The notes under the pieces are model-generated. The model was not told where the DNA came from. It saw only the letters and a list, made by a program, of their open reading frames with translations, and ran no database searches. From contig CAZMFZ010000025.1 of assembly GCA_964565665.1 (NCBI GenBank), positions 1 to 35,892 of the forward strand: DNA of 35,892 bases, read 5' to 3'. Position 1 is the stretch's first letter. Every line of letters begins with the position of its first letter. Shown here one piece after another: positions 1 through 7,174 of this stretch. The position numbers were made by a program, and so were the translations under genes. The stretch is from CAZMFZ01 sp964565665 (lineage in GTDB: Bacteria; Bacteroidota; Bacteroidia; Cytophagales; UBA9547).

Positions 1-678
1 TCTGGAATGAACCTATACTTGAACTACATTGGTGGTCATAATGATGATGGATTCTATATTAATCCTACTAAGAGAGAGAGTGATCCTTCTCTTGGCGGAA
101 CTTCGCCATTAGTTTTTGCTGCTCCTGCCCCCTATAATAGATATTTATTTGACTTAACTACTGGTTATCAAATAACAGACCAATTTTACTTAGGATTAAA
201 TGCTGCCTATGGTATGTATGTTTATGATTTCAAGGGGCTTGACTATAATGGTGATGGCACAAAGAACAGCAAAGAATTAACATTTGGAGACAACTCAACT
301 GGAAATGCTGCAGGATGGTGGGGAGTTGCTGTTTATCCTAACTACAAAATTAATGATATGATAAGCATTGGAGCGCGTCTTGAACATTTTAATGATGAGA
401 AGGGTATGCGTTATTTGTCTTTTGGTGTTAATAGTCTTTATGGTGTAGTTAATAATAGTGCCACTCTTACAGCTCCTATCACTTTAGCAGATGGTCACCT
501 AATAATTAAGCCAGAAATTAGATTTGATATGGCAACGGCTAAATATTCAACAGGAGAGAAGTTTAATTTTTATGAGAATAAAGATGGTTTAGCTTCACTA
601 GATGCAACTACTGGTACATTTTCTGGTGGCTCTTCTACACAAACAACATTTGGATTGGCTTTCATATACAAATATTAG
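1..678 (+). CDS. Outer-membrane beta-barrel protein (putative porin), 3' part only
   Basis: The frame is open to the left edge, so only the C-terminal 225 or so residues are present. The sequence alternates polar and hydrophobic residues with many aromatic and glycine residues (for example YRYLFDLTTGYQ-type strands, GWWGVAVYPNYKI). It ends in a strand finishing FIYKY, with an aromatic last residue as usual for outer-membrane barrels. This pattern fits the Bacteroidota OmpL-like/BBP2 putative porins, which I recall are often encoded beside ammonium transporters. The next gene is an amt 103 bp downstream in the same direction, so a role in letting ammonium or small solutes through the outer membrane is a reasonable inference, not shown. 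The signal peptide and N-terminus lie outside the window. The barrel class is fairly sure; the exact family is less so. Confidence 0.7.
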   Translation, partial: SGMNLYLNYIGGHNDDGFYINPTKRESDPSLGGTSPLVFAAPAPYNRYLFDLTTGYQITDQFYLGLNAAYGMYVYDFKGLDYNGDGTKNSKELTFGDNSTGNAAGWWGVAVYPNYKINDMISIGARLEHFNDEKGMRYLSFGVNSLYGVVNNSATLTAPITLADGHLIIKPEIRFDMATAKYSTGEKFNFYENKDGLASLDATTGTFSGGSSTQTTFGLAFIYKY

Positions 679-689
679 TTTATTTTAAG

Positions 690-714
690 GCATTGCCTTA
701 TGTGGCAATGCTTT
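690..714 (+). terminator. Intercistronic hairpin after the porin gene
   Basis: An 8-bp perfect stem (GCATTGCC, 690-697, pairing with GGCAATGC, 704-711) with a 6-nt loop, followed by a short TTTC. The T tract is weak, so this may be a partial terminator or an mRNA 3'-end stabiliser between the porin and amt genes. Confidence 0.4.
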
Positions 715-781
715 CACCCTTAAAATAAGGCTTAAACCTATCATTTAAAAGTTTTCAATTCACATTTAAACAATTTAAAGA

Positions 782-2020
782 ATGGAAGAAATAAAAACAG
801 TTGCCGATCAGGCTTTATTCACGGTAAACAACCTGTGGATGATGTTGGGTGCAGCTTTGGTTTTCATAATGCACTTAGGCTTTGCTACTCTTGAGTCAGG
901 GCTTACGCGTGCCAAGAACACCGTAAACGTTTTATACAAAAACACACTCACACCTATCATTGGATTGTTAACTTACGCCATTTGTGGCTTTAATTTAATG
1001 TACCCTGGTGCTGATTTTGCTGGTGCATTTTTCGGATTTGCAGGATTTGGTATAGGAACAGATGCCGCTGGAGTTACCAGCGCATACAATCCTGGTTATA
1101 CCTACTGGACCGATTTTATTTTCCAGGCCATGTTTGCGGCCACTTGCGCCACCATAGTTTCGGGTGCGGTTGCTGAAAGAATTAAACTTGGTGCTTATGT
1201 TATATTCTCTGTATTCTTTGTAGGCGTATGCTATCCTTTACTTGGTATGTGGAAATGGGGCAATGGTTGGTTGAATACCATGGAAACACCATTTTACGAT
1301 TTTGCAGGTTCCACTTTGGTGCATTCAGTTGGCGGATGGGGAGCTTTAGCTGGTGTAATTTTATTAGGCCCCAGAATTGGTAAGTTTGTAAATGGAAAGG
1401 TAAACGCAATACCCGGCCACAGCATGACATCAGCTGTAATTGGTACTTTCCTTCTTTGGTTGGGTTGGTTTGGATTTAACGGTGCATCTGTTTTGTCTGC
1501 AGATCCAGCTTTGGTTTCTTTGGTATTTGTAACTACTTCGCTGGCAGCAGCAGCAGCGGGTTTTGCCGCAGCAGTTACTATTCAATTAATTACGAAGAAA
1601 AATGATCTATCTATGGTATTAAATGGTATTTTAGCAGGCCTAGTTGCAATCACAGCAGGAGCAGACCAAATGTCACCAATGGATGCGATAATTATTGGGT
1701 CTATTGCAGGTGTAATTGTAGTTCTCTCGGTGTTTATGTTTGATAAGTTAAAGTTAGACGATCCAGTGGGTGCACTTTCAGTTCATTTGGTTTGTGGCAT
1801 ATTCGGTACACTTGCAGTAGGAATGTTTGGAGCTAAAGCTGGCCTGCCACAATTAGTTTCACAATTGATAGGTATCGGTGCTTATGCAGTTGGAGCTTTC
1901 GCTTTCTCCTTTATTCTTTTCTTTATATTGAAGAAAACGATGGGAATCAGGGTGAGCGAAGAAGAAGAGAAAGAAGGTTTAGATACTTATGAGCACGGAA
2001 TGAATGCTTACGAAATATAG
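782..2020 (+). CDS. amt: Ammonium transporter (Amt family), divergent copy
   Basis: Amt/Mep/Rh channel moving ammonium across the inner membrane. The 412-residue protein has about 11 hydrophobic segments. The paired pore histidines are visible as H181 (FAGSTLVHSVGG) and H335 (LSVHLVCG), and the conserved WLGWFGFNG lies near residue 226-234. The cytoplasmic tail ends GLDTYEHGMNAYEI, a typical Amt C-terminus of the kind that can interact with PII. There is no cleavable signal peptide, unlike the two later copies, and the sequence is clearly divergent from them (ATLESGLTRAKNTVNV near residue 35). The start at 782 fits the hydrophobic profile. It follows the porin gene by 103 bp and ends at a strong bidirectional terminator. 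No PII (glnB/glnK) gene is seen in the window. Family assignment is secure. Confidence 0.95.
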   Translation: MEEIKTVADQALFTVNNLWMMLGAALVFIMHLGFATLESGLTRAKNTVNVLYKNTLTPIIGLLTYAICGFNLMYPGADFAGAFFGFAGFGIGTDAAGVTSAYNPGYTYWTDFIFQAMFAATCATIVSGAVAERIKLGAYVIFSVFFVGVCYPLLGMWKWGNGWLNTMETPFYDFAGSTLVHSVGGWGALAGVILLGPRIGKFVNGKVNAIPGHSMTSAVIGTFLLWLGWFGFNGASVLSADPALVSLVFVTTSLAAAAAGFAAAVTIQLITKKNDLSMVLNGILAGLVAITAGADQMSPMDAIIIGSIAGVIVVLSVFMFDKLKLDDPVGALSVHLVCGIFGTLAVGMFGAKAGLPQLVSQLIGIGAYAVGAFAFSFILFFILKKTMGIRVSEEEEKEGLDTYEHGMNAYEI

Positions 2021-2055
2021 AATTGTTTAGTTTGTTTATAAAGGTTGTATAATAT

Positions 2056-2087
2056 GAAAAAATCCCGCTTTTGGCGGGATTTTTTGT
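2056..2087. terminator. Bidirectional terminator between amt and the YRG gene
   Basis: Perfect stem AATCCCGC (2061-2068) with GCGGGATT (2074-2081), loop TTTTG, flanked by an A run on the left and a T run on the right. It can stop transcription from the plus-strand amt and from the minus-strand gene ending at 2108. Confidence 0.88.
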
Positions 2088-2107
2088 TTTCTGTTCTTCT
2101 TAATTGC

Positions 2108-2290
2108 TTAATAAGCAATACCTCTATACATGTGTGGAGCTGTAGTATTGTGCGATACAGTTTCTTTCATCCTGTTTAATACTGTAGCACCTCTATAAGA
2201 TAGACTTTGCAATTTTTCTGCTTGTTTTTCTACGATTTGAGAAACTTGTCTTACTCCTCTGTAATACAAATATTTTACGGTACGATTCAT
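2108..2290 (-). CDS. Small basic protein with three YRG motifs
   Basis: A 60-residue protein between two ammonium-transporter genes, transcribed the other way. It carries three tyrosine-arginine-glycine motifs at residues 10-12 (YYRGVRQ), 32-34 (SYRGATV) and 55-57 (MYRGIAY), spaced 22-23 residues apart, with a polar helix-like linker between the first two. No signal peptide or membrane segment is seen. It has its own candidate promoter (exact -7 element at 2340-2347) and a terminator just downstream, which argues that it is a real single-gene unit. The YRG pattern reminds me of small cyanobacterial DUF4278 proteins, but this is from memory and unverified. Function unknown. The location suggests, but does not show, a nitrogen-related role. 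Confidence 0.6.
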   Translation of the reverse strand: MNRTVKYLYYRGVRQVSQIVEKQAEKLQSLSYRGATVLNRMKETVSHNTTAPHMYRGIAY

Positions 2291-2745
2291 TTTAGTATAT
2301 ATTTAAAGTTGATAATTATTTAATCTTTTAAACTTTAAACAAATATACGCTATGAAAAACAATCGGTTTTTTGCATAATTTTGTGCTATGCCATGATAAA
2401 TAGAGCTGTATTTGATCATTTCTATAGTGAATTAGGAATACATAATAAATTATTTGCCTTCTATTTGTTAATGTATTAGTCTATATAAACAAAATGGCCA
2501 AAAATTTGGGTGAAACATAATAAAATTAATAATTGAAAAATTTTAAATATTCTTTGATTAATACAATTATTTTAAAATTGCTTTTTCTAAATAAATGTGT
2601 CGAAAACCATCATTACCTAAGAACAAATTAGTAAAGAGTAAAAAGGGCTTATTAATTATAGGCCTTGTTGCAAAAAACACTAATTGTTTTTATCATTACA
2701 CTATAATTTTTAACCATTTAAATTTAATTTTTTAATCCTTAAAAA
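2291..2745. other. 455-bp AT-rich intergenic region upstream of amt2
   Basis: No convincing ORF. The left end holds the divergent minus-strand promoter of the YRG gene. The right end must hold the promoter and leader of the plus-strand amt at 2746, but I find no exact TAnnTTTG there; the nearest is a TATTCTTTG-like site around 2550, with a spacer one base too long. The last 60 bp are almost pure A/T, as is common before Bacteroidota start codons. Confidence 0.5.
2340..2347 (-). promoter_or_regulatory. Candidate -7 element for the YRG gene
   Basis: Read on the minus strand this is TATATTTG, an exact match to the Bacteroidota TAnnTTTG consensus, about 50 nt upstream of the ATG at 2290. No TTG at the ideal -33 spacing is seen. 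Confidence 0.4.
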
Positions 2746-4056
2746 ATGAAAAAATCTATCATTCCATTTGCCTTATTAATAGGTGTGAGTCTATTGGCAT
2801 TGTTTTTTCCATCTGTACCCGGAGCTATCGTAACCGAGGGATTAATATCTGGCGATATTGCATGGATGCTTACAGCAACAGCTTTGGTTTTGCTTATGAC
2901 TCCAGGGTTAGCTTATTTTTATGGCGGTATGATTGATAGCAAAAATATCATTACTACTATGCTTCAAAGCTTTATTGCGATGGGAGTAATAAGTGTAATT
3001 TGGGTGGTAGTTGGTTTCAGTCTTTCATTTGGCGATTCAATTGGCGGCTTTATTGGTAATCCTAGTACGTTTTTTATGTTTCAAGGCGTGCTTGATGGCA
3101 AGCCATGGTCGTTGGCTCCTACTATTCCTTTGGCATTATTTGCTTTGTTTCAAGCCAAATTCGCCATTATCACTCCCGCACTTATAAGTGGTACTTTCTC
3201 TGAAAGAATAAAATTTGAGTCATACATATTGTTTATAGTTCTATTTAGCTTGTTCATATATGCTCCTTTGGCACACATGACATGGCATCCAGAAGGCTTT
3301 TTATTCAAATTAGGCGTTCTTGATTTTGCAGGTGGCACAGTGGTACACATGTCGGCTGGTTTAGCAGCATTGGCAGCTTCTATTTATTTGAAAGGAGATA
3401 AAGCAACTGATCCACATGCTCCGGCTAATGTGCCTTTTGTACTTTTAGGTACAGGTTTGCTTTGGTTTGGTTGGTTTGGTTTCAATGCAGGTAGTGCGGT
3501 AAGTGCTGGTACTTTGGCGGTAAGTGCATTTGCTGTTACAAACACAGCATCTGCAGCAGCAGGTTTGGCATGGGTGCTATTTGATGTAGTAAGAGGTAAA
3601 AAACCTTCTGCTTTAGGGTTTTGTATTGGTGCTGTGGTAGGCTTGGTAGCCATTACGCCTGCTTGCGGATTTGTAACCATTCCATCTAGTATATTTATAG
3701 GTGTGTTTGCAGCCATTATTAGTAATTTAGTAGCGGGCTGGAAAGCAAAATCAAGCCTTTCCGATACGCTGGATGTATTTCCTTGCCATGGTGTAGGTGG
3801 TATGGTTGGTATGTTGATGACAGGCTTGTTTGCTAACACTGCAATGAATTCTGCCAATACTACTGGCAATGGTCTAGTTTTTGGAGAAACTAACTTATTT
3901 CTGATACATTTGGGAGCTATGAGTGTTGTAAGTGCTTTTGCTTTTGTGGGCTCGTATATTTTATTGTTCATTACTGATAAAATTTCTCCATTGAAAGTAT
4001 CGGCTGAAGAATTCAAAACAGGGTCGGATTTTAGCCAACATGGTGAAAATTTTTAA
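2746..4056 (+). CDS. amt: Ammonium transporter with N-terminal signal peptide (tandem copy 1)
   Basis: A 436-residue Amt channel beginning MKKSIIPFALLIGVSLLALFF, a signal-peptide-like segment as in E. coli AmtB. The pore twin histidines are H201 (GGTVVHMSAG) and H348 (DVFPCHGVGG), and WFGWFGFN is at about 240-247. Other Amt hallmarks are SGTFSERIKFESY (148-160) and a tail ending DFSQHGENF. It is very similar along its whole length to the next gene, and clearly less so to the amt at 782. It sits alone between a 455-bp AT-rich leader and a strong terminator at 4078-4111, so it is probably monocistronic. No PII gene is adjacent. Family certain; whether it is transporter or sensor cannot be told from sequence. 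Confidence 0.95.
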   Translation: MKKSIIPFALLIGVSLLALFFPSVPGAIVTEGLISGDIAWMLTATALVLLMTPGLAYFYGGMIDSKNIITTMLQSFIAMGVISVIWVVVGFSLSFGDSIGGFIGNPSTFFMFQGVLDGKPWSLAPTIPLALFALFQAKFAIITPALISGTFSERIKFESYILFIVLFSLFIYAPLAHMTWHPEGFLFKLGVLDFAGGTVVHMSAGLAALAASIYLKGDKATDPHAPANVPFVLLGTGLLWFGWFGFNAGSAVSAGTLAVSAFAVTNTASAAAGLAWVLFDVVRGKKPSALGFCIGAVVGLVAITPACGFVTIPSSIFIGVFAAIISNLVAGWKAKSSLSDTLDVFPCHGVGGMVGMLMTGLFANTAMNSANTTGNGLVFGETNLFLIHLGAMSVVSAFAFVGSYILLFITDKISPLKVSAEEFKTGSDFSQHGENF

Positions 4057-4077
4057 GCTTCTAAATTTTAATTCAAT

Positions 4078-4111
4078 AAAAAAAGTCCCGAGAGCAATCG
4101 GGACTTTTTTT
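4078..4111 (+). terminator. Rho-independent terminator after amt copy 1
   Basis: Stem AGTCCCGA (4084-4091) with TCGGGACT (4098-4105), loop GAGCAA, with an A run before and a run of seven T after. Strong intrinsic terminator 22 bp past the stop codon. Confidence 0.9.
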
Positions 4112-4140
4112 GTGTTATGAAATCAGTCTTTTTTAAAAAC

Positions 4141-4150
4141 NNNNNNNNNN
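4141..4150. other. Assembly gap (10 N)
   Basis: Ten undetermined bases between the two near-identical ammonium-transporter genes. The true gap length is unknown; duplicated sequence around it is a likely cause. Confidence 0.95.
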
Positions 4151-4303
4151 AAAATTAAACTAGCAAAATGATATATATAAGTAATTAAAAGGCTATTTTT
4201 TTTTATCAATAGTGGTGAATGAGTATATTAAACGATTTTTAAAACAATTTTTTATAATATTGCGTCAAATTTTAAACTTCGTTTTACTCTGTCAATTATT
4301 TAG

Positions 4304-5617
4304 ATGAAAAAATCGTTTATACCATTTTTTGTTTTAACAGGTATTGTAATCTTAGCCTTAGTATATCCTGGGGTACCTGGCATGGCCGTTACTGAAGGGT
4401 TAGTAACAGGCGATATGGCCTGGATGCTTGTAGCCTCGGCTCTAGTTTTTATAATGACACCGGGTTTGGCTTATTTTTACGGTGGAATGATAGATAATAA
4501 AAATATCATTGCCACGATGTTACAAAGTTTCATCGCAATGGGCGTAATCAGTATTTTGTGGGTAGTATTTGGATTTAGCTTGGCTTTTGGCGAATCTATG
4601 GGCGGATTTGTGGGTAATCCTGCTACATTTTTTATGTTTAATGGGGTAATGGATGGCAATCCTTGGTCGCTTGCTCCAACCATTCCTTTGGCTATGTTTG
4701 CTTTTTTTCAATTGAAATTTGCCATTATCACTCCTGCATTAATTAGCGGCACGTTTTCTGAAAGGATAAAATTTGAATCTTATATTTTGTTTATCTGTCT
4801 GTTTTGTATTTTTATTTATGCCCCTTTGGCTCACATGACTTGGCATCCCGATGGCTTTCTTTTCAAATTAGGCGTGCTTGATTTTGCGGGAGGTACAGTT
4901 GTACATATGTCGGCAGGGCTGGCAGCTTTGGCAGCTTCAATTTATTTAAAGGGAGATAAAGGAAGCGATCCACACGCTCCGGCCAATGTGCCTTTTATAC
5001 TGTTAGGTACTGGTTTGCTTTGGTTTGGCTGGTTTGGTTTCAATGGAGGCTCGGCATTGAGTGCAGGTACATTGGCCATGAGTGCCTTTGCTACTACTAA
5101 TACTGCATCTGCTGCTGCAGGCTTGAGTTGGGTTTTGTTTGATGTGTTGCAAGGCAAAAAACCATCAGCCATAGGCTATTGCATTGGAGCCGTAGTGGGT
5201 TTGGTAGCCATTACCCCAGCTTGTGGCTTTGTAACTATCCCTTCATCCATAGCCATTGGCTTTATTGCGGCATTGGTAAGCAACTTAGTAGTAGCGTGGA
5301 AGAATAAGTCAAACGTGCTTCACGATACACTAGATGTGTTTCCTTGCCATGGTGTAGGAGGTATGATGGGTATGTTACTTACGGGAATATTTGCGAATAC
5401 TGCAGTAAATGCAGCCAATACAACAGGAAACGGATTGGCTTTTGGAGAAACAAAATTATTTTTTCTTCACTTATTGGCATTGGCAATTGTGGGTGTATTT
5501 GCCTTTGTAGGTTCTTTTATACTATTGAAAGTTACCGATATGATTTCGCCTTTGAAGGTATCGGACGAGGAATATAAAATAGGCTTAGATTTGAGTCAGC
5601 ATGGGGAAAATGTATAG
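4304..5617 (+). CDS. amt: Ammonium transporter with N-terminal signal peptide (tandem copy 2)
   Basis: A 437-residue Amt channel, a close paralogue of the gene at 2746. It has the same signal-peptide start (MKKSFIPFFVLTGIVILALVY), the same pore histidine contexts (GGTVVHMSAG and DVFPCHGVGG), the same WFGWFGFN segment, and a tail ending DLSQHGENV against DFSQHGENF. Nearly every segment aligns without gaps, with one extra residue before DTLDVF. Differences are spread evenly and many codons differ, so this is an older tandem duplication rather than an assembly duplicate. It has its own leader and its own terminator. The 10-N gap lies 153 bp upstream, so the leader may be incompletely assembled. 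Confidence 0.95.
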   Translation: MKKSFIPFFVLTGIVILALVYPGVPGMAVTEGLVTGDMAWMLVASALVFIMTPGLAYFYGGMIDNKNIIATMLQSFIAMGVISILWVVFGFSLAFGESMGGFVGNPATFFMFNGVMDGNPWSLAPTIPLAMFAFFQLKFAIITPALISGTFSERIKFESYILFICLFCIFIYAPLAHMTWHPDGFLFKLGVLDFAGGTVVHMSAGLAALAASIYLKGDKGSDPHAPANVPFILLGTGLLWFGWFGFNGGSALSAGTLAMSAFATTNTASAAAGLSWVLFDVLQGKKPSAIGYCIGAVVGLVAITPACGFVTIPSSIAIGFIAALVSNLVVAWKNKSNVLHDTLDVFPCHGVGGMMGMLLTGIFANTAVNAANTTGNGLAFGETKLFFLHLLALAIVGVFAFVGSFILLKVTDMISPLKVSDEEYKIGLDLSQHGENV

Positions 5618-5624
5618 CCTTAAT

Positions 5625-5663
5625 AACAGCTTCCAAGTTTTGTAAGCCTTGGAAGCTGTTTTC
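5625..5663. terminator. Terminator between convergent amt and uxs genes
   Basis: Perfect 13-bp stem AACAGCTTCCAAG (5625-5637) with CTTGGAAGCTGTT (5648-5660), 10-nt loop, then TTC. Sits just past the amt stop and can serve the opposing gene as well. Confidence 0.8.
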
Positions 5664-5725
5664 TCAAGAGCATATTTTGTCAGTTAGGCATTCCAAATCA
5701 GAATGGGATAATGAAAATAAGTTCT

Positions 5726-6733
5726 TTAATATCCAGCTTTCTTCATTATTTCATCTTCCTGAGTTCCAAATTTTCGGAAAGTCATATCGTATTCTGGCAA
5801 TGATTTAAAATATTCGTAGGTAATTTTCAGACCCTCAGCTCTGGAAATTTTTGGTTCCCATTTCAATATTTCTCTGGCTTTAGTAATGTCTGGTTGACGT
5901 TGTTTTGGATCATCCATTGGCAATGGTTTGAAAATCACCTTCGTGCCTGTGCCCACCAGCTTAATTATTTCTTCAGCAAATTGTTTGATAGTGATTTCTG
6001 TGGGATTTCCACAGTTAACCGGCAAATGATGGTCGCTCAATAGCAATCTGTAAATACCTTCAACCAAATCATCTACATAGCAAAAAGAACGGGTTTGAGA
6101 ACCATCGCCAAAGGCTGTCAAATCTTCACCTCTCAAAGCTTGACCTATAAAAGTTGGCAATACACGGCCATCGTTCAGCCTCATTCTAGGCCCGTAAGTA
6201 TTAAAAATACGCACAATTCTCGTTTCTACATCATGTACATTGTGGTAAGCCATGGTAATAGCTTCCTGAAAGCGCTTGGCTTCATCATAGCAACCACGCG
6301 GACCTACAGGATTTACATTTCCCCAATAGTCTTCATTTTGCGGATGCACCAATGGGTCGCCATATACTTCTGATGTAGAAGCCACTATGATTCTAGCTTT
6401 TTTGGCACGAGCCAAACCCAACACATTGTGCGTGCCAAGCGATGATACTTTTAGTGTTTGAATGGGAATCTTCAAATAATCAATCGGACTTGCGGGAGAA
6501 GCAAAGTGCATAATATAATGCAATTCGCCCGGAATGTGGATGTATTTGGTGACGTCATGGTGGTAAAATTCGAAATTGGGCAATTTGAATAAATGCTCAA
6601 TATTTCTGAGATCGCCAGTAATGAGGTTGTCCATTGCTATTACATAATAGCCTTCTTTTATCATTCGGTCGCACAAGTGTGAACCAAGAAACCCGGCCGC
6701 ACCGGTAATAAGCACTTTTTTTTTAGTTGACAT
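5726..6733 (-). CDS. uxs: UDP-glucuronate decarboxylase (UDP-xylose synthase), extended SDR
   Basis: Converts UDP-glucuronate to UDP-xylose with a tightly bound NAD, in the cytoplasm. Numbering from the ATG at 6733 gives 335 residues. The Rossmann glycine motif TGAAGFLGSHL is at 10-20, TSEVYGD contains the conserved acidic residue, and the catalytic Y149xxxK153 lies in GCYDEAKR. The tail (RQPDITKAREILKWEP) is typical of the family. A frame extension to 6778 exists, but it overlaps the upstream small gene and adds residues before the usual MSTKKKVLITG start, so I use 6733. It is the last gene of an operon with UDP-glucose 6-dehydrogenase, which makes its substrate; two small genes sit between them. 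The products feed glycan or exopolysaccharide synthesis. A dTDP-glucose dehydratase-like role is less likely given the Ugd partner. Confidence 0.87.
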   Translation of the reverse strand: MSTKKKVLITGAAGFLGSHLCDRMIKEGYYVIAMDNLITGDLRNIEHLFKLPNFEFYHHDVTKYIHIPGELHYIMHFASPASPIDYLKIPIQTLKVSSLGTHNVLGLARAKKARIIVASTSEVYGDPLVHPQNEDYWGNVNPVGPRGCYDEAKRFQEAITMAYHNVHDVETRIVRIFNTYGPRMRLNDGRVLPTFIGQALRGEDLTAFGDGSQTRSFCYVDDLVEGIYRLLLSDHHLPVNCGNPTEITIKQFAEEIIKLVGTGTKVIFKPLPMDDPKQRQPDITKAREILKWEPKISRAEGLKITYEYFKSLPEYDMTFRKFGTQEDEIMKKAGY

Positions 6734-6740
6734 TAATTTT

Positions 6741-6923
6741 TTATTCTGAAGATGATTGTTTTTTATTTTGTGTGGCAATCTCAGCTAGTCTTTGATTGAA
6801 TTGGTGGCGAGTAATCCTGTTTTCTAAAGGATTCGGATTTGAATGATATTCTTTTACTTTATCAATAAAAACTTGTTTCTCACTCTTGGAATCTGCAATA
6901 ATACTGCCTAATAAATTTTTCAT
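6741..6923 (-). CDS. Small hydrophilic protein, possible antitoxin partner
   Basis: A 60-residue charged protein (MKNLLGSIIADSKSEKQV... ending NKKQSSSE) that I do not recognise. The ATG at 6923 overlaps the stop of the preceding gene as ATGA, so translation is probably coupled; a TTG two codons earlier is the only alternative. No membrane segment or signal peptide. Seven bases separate it from the decarboxylase ATG. Size, charge and coupling to a BrnT-like ORF fit an antitoxin, but no known antitoxin fold (RHH, AbrB, HTH) is evident. The functional suggestion rests on context only. Confidence 0.5.
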   Translation of the reverse strand: MKNLLGSIIADSKSEKQVFIDKVKEYHSNPNPLENRITRHQFNQRLAEIATQNKKQSSSE

Positions 6924-7174
6924 CTGCAACTTCTATTAATTTTGGGTTGGATATTATTAGAAATTTTTGCGTAAATATTGAGAAATCTTTTTTGATTACT
7001 AAATCCAATAATATGAAAATGATAATTGTCATCTAGATTAGGCATATTGTATACCTCAGAATAGTTATTCGAATATACGGACTTAATTTCAGAAAGTGTA
7101 ATCCGTTCTTTGCTAAGTTCTATTGCACTCAATTGCGAAAAATCCCATTCAAACTCAAAATCAAACCCCTCCAT
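6920..7174 (-). CDS. BrnT-like small toxin candidate
   Basis: An 84-residue protein whose layout resembles the BrnT ribonuclease-toxin family: FEFEWDFSQ near residue 6, a helix with KERITLSEIKSVY, an acidic turn, then HFHIIGFSNQKRFLNIYAKI, matching the BrnT pattern of FEWD, KHG(V/I)xxxE, then xxIGxSxxxRxLxVxY. The usual C-terminal ISAR motif is not clear (the end reads KINRSCR), so it may be shortened or divergent. The ATG at 7174 overlaps the stop codon of UDP-glucose dehydrogenase (TAATG), and its own stop overlaps the next small gene (ATGA). Family call is by eye and tentative; it could be an unrelated small operon protein. Confidence 0.5.
   Translation of the reverse strand: MEGFDFEFEWDFSQLSAIELSKERITLSEIKSVYSNNYSEVYNMPNLDDNYHFHIIGFSNQKRFLNIYAKISNNIQPKINRSCR

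Noticed and set aside
3384..4016. 210-codon open frame antisense to the second amt
   Set aside because: It is the mirror of a repetitive, Ala/Gly-rich transporter; its parallel exists antisense to the third amt, it is proline- and threonine-rich without domains, and no start context supports it.
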